A program made the translations under genes and the position numbers. From Narthecium ossifragum (taxonomy: Eukaryota > Streptophyta > Magnoliopsida > Dioscoreales > Nartheciaceae), in assembly GCA_963920575.1 (NCBI GenBank), contig OY986969.1, positions 22,607,434 through 22,671,433 of the forward strand: a DNA stretch of 64,000 nucleotides, in the 5' to 3' direction. How positions within the stretch are numbered: the stretch's first letter is position 1; each line of letters starts with the position of its first letter. Below the pieces are notes generated by a model. The model did not search any database and was not told the DNA's origin. It saw only the letters and a program-made list of their open reading frames with translations. This document shows, piece after piece, positions 55,876 to 64,000 of this stretch.

Positions 55876-55918
55876 TGTGTGTGTGTGTGTGTGACAAGTG
55901 ATGAGTGAGAGAGAGAGT
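55830..55918 (+). repeat. Compound microsatellite (GT)n(GA)n
   Basis: Runs of TG, then GA, then TG, then GA dinucleotides. Confidence 0.9.
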
Positions 55919-56338
55919 GCTCACACCTAGGGGAGCTGACATGCCAGCTCTCTATTGACTGAGAGCAACTCCACCCATGGAGGGGACAGGGAGGGCAAGG
56001 GGAGGGGGAGGGGGTACTTTTTGCAACTTGAATAGTAATTGTCCTTGAGGTGTTTCCACCCACAAAGGCAAGGGCAAAATTGATGGCACGTATCCATTTA
56101 ATTATTTAATAAATATTTGATAATTAAAAAATATATAAAAATAAGATTGGGTGAGATTGTTGATAAGATTTTCATCAAATCAAAAACTGCCATGTGTCAT
56201 TATCTTCTCACCAATTGTCCATAAATATGCCACCATTAGCGGAATCAATTCACACCAAATTCGAAGAACTATCCCTTCAATTCAGAAACTTCATTTCCAT
56301 CAAATTTCCAATGTCCAGAGCGAAACAAATTGTGGGAT

Positions 56339-57619
56339 ATGGCTCTAGAAGAAGAAGAGGAGAGCATGGAGCAGTATCAAAGAGCAGCAAGGGAGTGGGC
56401 AATGCATGATCAGCAAATTGTCCCAAGTAATGGGCATGCTCCATCAAACAACCTAACAACACCAGGGGATTCAAGTAGTGGTCGTTCCCCCAACGTGGAA
56501 AGGCAGAGGTACAACCGAGGTAAGGATATGTTAAACGATTATTTTGTCCCAAGACCCATATACTCGGATGTGGACTTTCGAAGGCGTTACAGGATGCAAC
56601 GTCATGTATTTGACAAAATATTGCATGTTGTGTGCAACTATGATGAATACTTCATCCAGAAGTGTGATGCCACTGGGCTACTTCATGAGCAAAAGCTCAC
56701 CGCTGTCATACGTATGCTTGCGTATGGAGCAGCTGTGGACCAGGTGGATGAGATCGCCCGGATGGGGAAATCAACTGTCTTAAAGACCTTGTCGAAGTTT
56801 TGTAAAGCCATCAAAGCTATCTACACAAACGAGTACCTTTGTCGCCCTACGCCTGCTGTCCTCCATAGGCTTCTACGGAAGACAGAGGCTTGTGGTTTTC
56901 CAGGTATGATTGGAAGCATTGACCGCATGCATTGGCAGTGGAAGAATTGCCTAACGGCCTAGGCAGGATCTTATGGGAATCGAAAAGGCCAAAAAAGTAT
57001 CATCTTAGAGGTTGTTGCCTCATTCGATACATGGGTTTGGCAAGCCTTCTTCGGAGTGGTGGGTTCTCAAAATAACCTCAACGTCCTTGGTCAATCCCCA
57101 GTGTTCCACGAAGTATTGCGATGAGAAGTTCCCTATATCACATATACCATTAACAATATGTCCTACTCGGGTGGGTATTATCTAGTTGATGGAATCTACC
57201 CCGATTGGTCAACTTTCATCAAAACAGTCCCAAATCCCCGAACAGACAAGGAAAGGTATTTTGCATCAAGGCATGAGGGGTGCAGGGAAGATATAGAGAG
57301 ACGCTTCGGCATCCTCCAAGCACATTAGGGAATCATTCGAGGAGTAGCTCGTATGCTTGATCAAGAGCTCCTCCGAAGCATTATGATGACATGTGTCATC
57401 CTTCACAACATGATTGTCGAGGATGAGTATGAGTATGATGTGCCAAACACGATTGAGTCGGACCCAATGACTGATGCAAGGGCAAGGGTTTATGAACAAC
57501 CAATACTCCCAAATGGAGACCCTATGGAGCATGAGCCAGTACAAAGGAGCGGTCGTTTCAACAATGCAATAAGCCAACGCTACACTTCAATGCAATCTAC
57601 CTATATTCACCAAAGCTGA
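56339..57619 (+). pseudogene. HARBI1/ALP1-like transposase with three in-frame stops
   Basis: One continuous frame from ATG 56339 to TGA 57619 (427 codons), broken only by TAG at 56960, TGA at 57122 and TAG at 57326, with no frameshift. Order: N-terminal acidic region; DYFVPRPIYSDVDFRRRYRM (DUF-type entry); AVIRMLAYGAAVDQVDE (helix-turn-helix-like); GFPGMIGSIDRMHWQWKNC with the first catalytic Asp; YYLVDGIYPDWSTFIK with the second; EDIERRFGILQAH with the Glu of the DDE triad; LHNMIVEDE near the end. The usual length of plant PIF transposases is about 400-450. The absence of frameshifts implies recent loss of function. Confidence 0.9.
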
Positions 57620-57865
57620 CAAGTTAATTTAATCGAGCACCAATGGAGAATGAAAGCCTTATATGGTCCATGAATATGTGTTTGGCATGGCCTTTTAGTA
57701 ATGCGCGTCTGCATACAATAAGCATCACAAAATAATGATAAATTAGAAATTACAACAGCAATAAAACTAAATTTGGAAACCATTGAACCAATCCATGTTG
57801 CTAGGCCCGCCATCAGGAAAATTATTGGCATGTCCGTCATATGGAGTAGAGTGGTTGGGATCAAG

Positions 57866-58260
57866 CATCCCGAAAAAGACTTCTTCTCTTCATAATCTCC
57901 ATTCGTTCATGTTTTCAAAATGCCTTTGTGTCCGGAGACATATTAGTGGTGACTATTGACATGATTTCTCGATCTTGTTGCGCCATGTTGCTTTCATATA
58001 TGCTCTTATGTGTGGCAACTTGTTGCTCAATGAATTGCTTCTCTTGTGCAAGTCTAATGGCTCCTTGCTTGGAAAGTTCTTCCAAATATTTTGCGACATC
58101 GAGGTTGGCCATAACCGATTTCCCTTTCTTTGCTGCCTTTTTGAGGACCCGTACCTTCAACCTTGTCCGACCACGTTAGGTTGAGGGTCTGGTTTTGTGG
58201 TTTGGCTCGGTTGGCCTTGGTTTGCGATTGGTTGATTGCATCACTGTTTTTGGACTCCAA
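57866..58260 (-). pseudogene. Harbinger ORF1 (NAM-associated C-terminal region) remnant
   Basis: The minus strand reads SDAINQSQTKANRAKPQNQT, then (after a one-base shift near 58160) RVLKKAAKKGKSVMANLDVA and EELSKQGAIRLAQEKQFIEQ with a coiled-coil character. This is the C-terminal pattern of the Myb/SANT-like partner protein of plant Harbinger elements (P.G.KAAK...EK...). The Myb DNA-binding half is missing. Confidence 0.6.
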
Positions 58261-58354
58261 AGGTAATTTGGTAAAATTGCGTATTGGCGGTCGGTTTCAC
58301 ACCCGCATAGTGCACACATTGCATTGGATTGATATATGTGATTGATTAGAACCT

Positions 58355-59469
58355 TAAGGGTGCTTTCGATCGGAAGATCGGAGCTCGATCAGGAAATATC
58401 GAAATGGACGGTTGTGATCAATTCCATCTTTCTATATAAACCCCTCCCTTTTCCCTCTGTTCTCTTTCTTTTCTCTTTCTCTCTTCCTTGGCTGCCGGCT
58501 GGAGGCTTGGGTTGTGGATTTTTGGCGTGGTAGTGGCGATCGGAGTTGAGGGACTTGTAGATTGTCAGTTTTTCTATACATGTAGGTGTTTGTACCCAAT
58601 TTCGTTGAATTGGTAATTGTATGATTGAATTTTGGTGGTTTGGTTTTGTTTTGTCAATTGGAATGATTCCAATTCTTGTATTCTAGTTCAATGCTACGTT
58701 TAGAAGATTGCTATTGAATCATTTCTGTATTTTTTTGGATAGATTTCGTATTTTTATTAGTTTTCGGCCCAGATCTGATATTTCGTGATTTAAACTTGGT
58801 TTTCTTTGCATGAATGAATCCTCCGCCATCCAATCTACCTTCCCTCAAAGTTTGGTTGGATTCTATCACCAGTTGATAGATCAAATCCAACAAATTGTGT
58901 TTTCGTCAGTTTTCGGTCAATTTGTTTTAGATCCGGAGATTTGATCATCAAAAGTTGGATTTCTTAGTACCAATAGATTCCCCACCTCCAATTGCATATC
59001 CCCTCCAAGTTTTGTTTTAATCCGACGAGTTTTGATAGATCGATTTTAAGAAATTGGATTTTCATCACTATTCATATGTGTTGCCGACATATGAAGGATC
59101 GATCTTCATGGGCATAAAGATTGATCTTTTAGTTGCCACATAAGCTGTCGACTATGAAGGATTCTCGATCTCTTCTGTTGACAGAGGGCGTGCTTAGAGA
59201 AGATCGATCTTCTTGGGAGAGAAGATCGGTCTCCTTGAATATGCCTTATTGTCGTATGATTGAATGATATGGTTGCTTGGTTATAGCCTAGAATGATTGA
59301 ATCATTATGTGCTGGTAAGGAGGTTTTCTGTTTTTAACTAAAGAGTCGTGTTCACACTCGATTTCTGAGTTTTGTGTGCATGATCTCGTAAAACTTTCAA
59401 GATGAAAGTTGTAAATCATCGAGTCTTCTTTCAATAGCCGTTAATTTCATAATTTTCTAATTTTTCATA
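58355..59469 (+). mobile_element. Third GATCGATC LTR fragment
   Basis: GATCGGAAGATCGGAGCTCG (58369) aligns with TTGGAAGATCCCAGCTCGGG at 3632. It is followed by a TATA-like TATATAAACCCC (58433), a C/T tract, and GATCGATCTTC clusters with GTTGACAGAGGGCGTGC (59180), matching GGTGACAGAGGGCACCC at 1041. It stops at the hAT element. Confidence 0.6.
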
Positions 59470-60245
59470 TAGGGATGGCAATGGGGTGGGTAAATGGAGT
59501 AATATGTTCGCCCCGACCTGTCCGGGGCAGGTAAACGGGGTGATTATCGGGTTAATGGATCGAGTTAAAATAAATGGAGCTAACCCGTTATAGATATGGA
59601 GCTGGGATGGGTTATATAAACCCGCCTCAGTCTGTCCCTTTATATGTATATTCTATTATATATCTCAACACTTATCCTTAAAAACCACTATCACTTTTAC
59701 CCTATTAAAAGTCATGAATACTCACTTCAATTAATTGTTGTCATCTATCTTATAAGATAAGCATATATTGTAATACTAATCACATATTGTAATACTAACT
59801 GACCTATCTAGCATGATTTATACTAAACATGAGACAACTATTTGGTTTTTATCTCATTTTGTGTTGCTTTTATTGTATATGCAAACAATTTTATGATTTA
59901 AATTTATATTTATGTGAAATTCAATTCATGTATTGATATTTTATATTGGAGTGGGTTGCATGAACAAAATATAAGATATCATAGATGTATTGTTTTTACG
60001 TGATCACGATTCAATATAAAATTCGAGTGGTTTTTGTGTTTTAATTAAGTCCAACTTTGATCTATTACTATTAATTTACTGATTATTTTTAAAAAAATTG
60101 TAATGAGACGAGATGGGTCGGGTTAAAGTGGGATGAGGAAGGGTTGTAATATTTTTAAACTGAGATGGACATGGGGCGGGTTTAAATCAAGTTTTCTCAT
60201 AATATAATTGATATGGTGTTGGGAAACTCCGTCCCAGTCCGCTCC
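59470..60245. mobile_element. hAT MITE, right end missing
   Basis: It starts TAGGGATGGCAATGGGGTGG, the same terminal repeat as the complete element at 42808, and has GGGCGGGT/CCCGCC-rich subterminal words at both sides of an A/T-rich core. The sequence ends at CCAGTCCGCTCCC, where the LINE tail begins; no TTGCCATCCCTA was found beyond it. Confidence 0.65.
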
Positions 60246-60903
60246 CTTTTTTTTTTTGATGAGTTGAGCCTCGAGGGTTAGGGGTTACATCACTTACATT
60301 AGTGCATCTAGAAAAGACTTAGGGCTTTTCGAGGAGATCCATCCAAAACCTCGTTGACGAGTTTTACACCACTGAGCAACTCTATCCGTCATCGCAACAC
60401 ATGAGCGCGGCGTGTACAAAAAAACAATAGAGTCTTAATGACAACACTTCTACCCATATTCCTCTAATGAGCCCATCTACATCATTAGGCCAAAGCCTAT
60501 AACCATTGAGGATCTTGATCGCATAAAGTGCATCAAACTCTACAACCAATCTCTTACGCAAACGTTCCCTGGACCACCGGATGGCATGAATGACCTTTCC
60601 TGTAGCCCACATAGCCGCATCAAAGCCTCCAAGGCCAATAACACCAACAACAACTAGCCCTCCACCCATGGAGGCATCCGCTTGAACAACGACATCTCCA
60701 ATTGCACGATGAGAAGCTACATGGTTAGAAATGCCACTCCCTATATGTTCCGACCAGATCTGCACAATTCTCATAATTCTCCCCCACAAGAACCATAACT
60801 GAATCACCAACTCCGTCGAAAACCCACATGTTATGATCCTTTCAAAGAATCCACACACCAAGAATCCACACAGCCCGGGTCCGCCCCCATTGCCATCCTC
60901 CAT
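60246..60903 (-). mobile_element. 5'-truncated LINE (L1-type) with RNase H region
   Basis: The minus strand ends CTCATC plus poly(A) (T run at about 60249-60258). The open frame 60903-60382 includes GDVVVQADASMGGGLVVVGV and RLVVEFDALYAIKILNGYRL, matching the RNase H-like domain of plant LINE polyproteins (first Asp in ADAS, another in EFDA). The helix with the catalytic Glu is not obvious, so it is degenerate. Reverse transcriptase is absent. Confidence 0.7.
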
Positions 60904-63900
60904 ATTAACTTAACTTGTCCACAATCTTTCATCATTAGCTGTTAGCTGTTGATAGCTGTTCAAAGACAAATATTAGATTAGAAAAAGCACTTCATTTAAC
61001 ATCCAACTGGCAAATCAATAAGAAAGTAAAAAAAAAGAAAAAAAAATCTTATACATGGTTATGACGTGTCCAATTCTCTGCTCATAGGCCCCCCCCCAAT
61101 GAGGTGTGGTCCCCCACGTTAGGTCCTAATAATGGGTCCCCCTAATCAAGCTGTCACCTTGTTCCATAGGCCACGTGTACTAGGTAGCCATCTCTAGAAA
61201 CGCGTGTTCGGTTTTTGCTGTGACACAGCGGATCCACCACACACCGGAGACACCCGATCCGTGGTTTGTCCGCACTCCTGGATCGCTGCTTCTGGGCCGG
61301 AATTATTGGGCGATAGCGACCGTCCACGTGGTTAGATGGCCTGGGCTTGTCTACGTGGGCCCCACGCTAGGGTCCCACGAGACGCCTCTAGTGAGCCACG
61401 CACATGCATACCCATGCCAACCATGCACCACCCCCATGCATGCCACCCATCTCATCATCATCGCATGCGATGGCCAAGGACATCCATAGCCACGTGTCCC
61501 GCGGATATCCCTACCTATCCGTCATAATCTCCTGGATAACTTATTCCGATAAAATCGTACTAATGATACGAGGTGTGCAATTTAATTAATCACTATACTT
61601 ATGATGCAAACAGCGGTATTTCTTAATAAATAGTGCTGGTCTTGAAACCTTAATTATCATACAAGTATGGTTTATTTCTTTGGGTCTATTGTCAAGTTTG
61701 TAATTAAGAATATTGGTCATGCTTTTCTTTTGTATTGCTATATATACTAGTAATTAATGTGAGCATGCATTGATCTTGTATTTTATGTATAACTGTGTGG
61801 TTGTTCTTTATTTATTTTTTTACATAATTATGTTGGTATTTCAGAGTGGGACGTTCTAATGTTTTGGTCAAGTCATGTATATGGTGTGAGACGATGAGTA
61901 TATTTTAAAATATTTTAATTAACGGGAAACTCTTAAGATCATATAGAAGAGAAGCTAGCTATGGCACACGAAGATTCGATCTCAAATCTTCACCAATGCA
62001 ACCAATGACGACACCTACGACATGGATTACTTAATTAAACCATAAAATTAGGAACTAATGAATGTCGACTAATGACACTTCATTTTTTCCTGTTATAAGT
62101 GGATAAATATTTGATGAAATTAATTCCATTCATCATGATCGTGCATGGCAATACATACTTTGCCCTCCAATTAATGATTCACCATATATATATCTATGCA
62201 ATATGAAGTGCATCATATCAAAGGTGATGAATGGATTCAAGAGTTAGAAAACTATGACGGCCTTTGAAGCATGCATATACCCACTGGCAGCTCCTAAAAA
62301 AGCCAATAACTCATGCTTCTTTGTATTATGGGAAAAATCCAATCACATCTGCATGACCACTCAACTAACTCACATGAGAACTCCATCATAAGATTCACCA
62401 GCTAATTAAACCCTCTTAATAAGTAAACAACGCCTAGTGCTCAATTATATTGGATCACAATTCATCATATATAGCTATGTACGTCTGTCTCTCTTTTGCC
62501 GAACAGTACTCTTAATTATTAGTTACACGCATGCGAATAAAAGCTACTGCCAATTAATTAACAAGCTTGAGAATAGAGCTGTGCTAATGAAAAGAGGAGC
62601 CCATTTTCTTTAATCGCTTAAAAGTGCTATACATGCATGTAGCTGTTCTCACTAAACCAATTGTATAACATATATAGAGTTCTTTTGAGTTGGTAGGCAC
62701 CAAGTAAAGAGTACGTGCTTTTGTCTGGTGAACTGGGATGCTGTTGTTTTGTTGTGCTCAGTTGAAGACAAGCAGCAGGAAAATATCTATAATTATGAAC
62801 CAGAAAATAGCTATAGCCTATAGCTGTTCATTAATTTGGATCTATAATCCTATTTGCGTGGCAATATATATATATCATACATATTACAAATCAAGCACAA
62901 ACATGCATGCATGATGCATGTTCTCTTGTATTCAGAAATATGGTCACTAGCTAGCTATATATAGCCTTGTGTGATCATATATATATACTATAGTGTTGTG
63001 CTAGCTTGTTGATCTTTAGGTGCATATATGATGGGGAAGTATGAATTAATATAAGTACGATTAAGTACAGATGTTATCGAACACTTGTTTGACGTATCTA
63101 ACAGCTCGATCAGCATGAATGATGATTCAAATTGTTTGCTAGAAATAAAGAGCGCTGTTGTTACCAACTTCTTAATTAGTTATATATATAAATAAAGGCA
63201 GTAAAAAGTTGTCCCCCCTTTTCTGGTTTGCTAGAAAGCTTTCTTTCCGAAAGCACGTCTGTCTCTGTCCTTGACTATATATCATGCTAGTGACTAGTGA
63301 CTACTGTTGCTCTTCTAGTCTTGAATTCTAATTTAAAACCAACACTAGCATCATATATATTTTTTCATGGTCATCAGACAGCCCATGAAAGAGTCCTGTT
63401 CGGAAAGATGGGTAGCCGGCCGGGGACCGATCGAAATCGCAAAGAAATGAGATCATATATTCATATAGGAGCATACATGTGTTTGAATCACAATCACAGG
63501 AAACAGAATCAAACATGTTTTTGTATAGGATCAGTGCTGCATGTGGTCCATCTTCTCTACCCTGGAGCTTTCACTCATTTTTCCGGATTGTAAGGAAGGG
63601 AAAAAAAAAAGACATCAAATAAAAGTAAGATAATATTCGGATTAGAAGATTCCCTCACGAAGATTCTCACTTATCCTTTCATGAGACAAGAGCATGAGTA
63701 GAGGTTTTGAGCTGACATCATGAAGGTAGAGAGTTGCCCAAGTTTTAGGATAATTATAGGCGATAAAATCATGGGTTTTCGAACAGAAAAATTAATGAAA
63801 TTCACCTGACGATCTAAGTGATTTTACATAACTATAGGATGTTATATATTTCTCACAGATATATTAATTAAACTTTCATCAACTTAATTATAATTAAATG

Positions 63901-64000
63901 TTTTTTTTTCTGATTAAATAGCTTAGATCTTGGATTGGCTGTTATTTTGATTTACTATATATGTGTGACAAACAAAATCTCCTAAAAACCGACCACCTTC
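60904..64000. other. Intergenic; no gene recognised
   Basis: 61080-61560 is GC-rich with several ACGT-core words (CCACGTGT at 61171, CCACGTGG at 61323, CCACGTGT at 61491), possibly upstream sequence of a gene beyond the window. 61600-64000 is A/T-rich with many TATATA and CATGCATG words and no coding signal. Confidence 0.45.

Larger units (their letters stand above)
55960..58340 (+). mobile_element. Decayed two-ORF PIF/Harbinger transposon
   Basis: It contains a HARBI1-like transposase on the plus strand and a convergent Myb/NAM-associated ORF on the minus strand, the two-gene layout of plant PIF/Pong elements. The left end may be GAGAGCAACTCCACCCATGG (55965), typical of such MITE/transposon ends. 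The matching right end was not found; LTR sequence abuts near 58355. Confidence 0.65.

Overview
The window is nuclear DNA from a flowering plant. It has spliced genes with GT-AG introns, plant-type MITEs, a Cassandra TRIM, Pack-MULE and LTR elements, and plant gene families (inositol transporter INT1, NAD(P)HX dehydratase, divinyl chlorophyllide reductase, PIP1 aquaporin, CTNNBL1). The very GC-rich captured exons and the overall style suggest a monocot, but no sequence fixes the species. There is nothing prokaryotic here, and most open frames lie in repeats.

Layout: (1) 1-5.9 kb: GATCGATC-rich LTR copies in opposite orientations around a head-to-head pair of Cassandra TRIM pieces with 5S-rRNA-like boxes. 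(2) 5.9-17.1 kb: intergenic DNA with a 2.6-kb PIF/Harbinger-like element (TTA target duplication), an orphan first exon, an array of palindromic A/T-rich units and a near-perfect 1,617-bp tandem duplication. (3) 17,157-18,585: a complete Pack-MULE (terminal inverted repeats of about 190 bp, perfect 10-bp target duplication) carrying an intronless piece of CTNNBL1 behind a second gene fragment. (4) 18,921-23,695: an intact six-exon INT1-like inositol transporter whose introns hold two GC-rich MITE-like insertions and a tiny LINE tail. (5) 24-32.9 kb: F-box C-terminal remnants, a MULE/GRF-zinc-finger remnant, a 1.08-kb Harbinger MITE and an 887-bp tandem duplication.

(6) 32.9-48.7 kb: a segmental duplication of an 11-exon NAXD gene on the minus strand. 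The right copy (43,734-48,473) is intact (354 aa). The left copy (33,253-37,877) has a nonsense codon in exon 1 and a one-base deletion in the catalytic GGQGD motif, so it is a pseudogene. The copies are separated by a roughly 196-bp satellite array with a MITE inserted in it and by a hAT MITE with a perfect 8-bp target duplication. (7) 49.1-50.6 kb: a mosaic of DVR and PIP1 aquaporin fragments, followed by a short-unit minisatellite and a solo LTR with a 5-bp target duplication. (8) 54.4-60.9 kb: a local duplication, a decayed two-ORF PIF/Harbinger transposon, a third GATCGATC LTR piece, a truncated hAT MITE and a 5'-truncated LINE. (9) 60.9-64.0 kb: A/T-rich DNA with no recognised gene.

Only two genes look functional: INT1 (vacuolar myo-inositol export) and the right-hand NAXD (repair of hydrated NAD(P)H). 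They are not functionally linked. The main interest is capture, duplication and decay of host genes by several transposon classes in one window.
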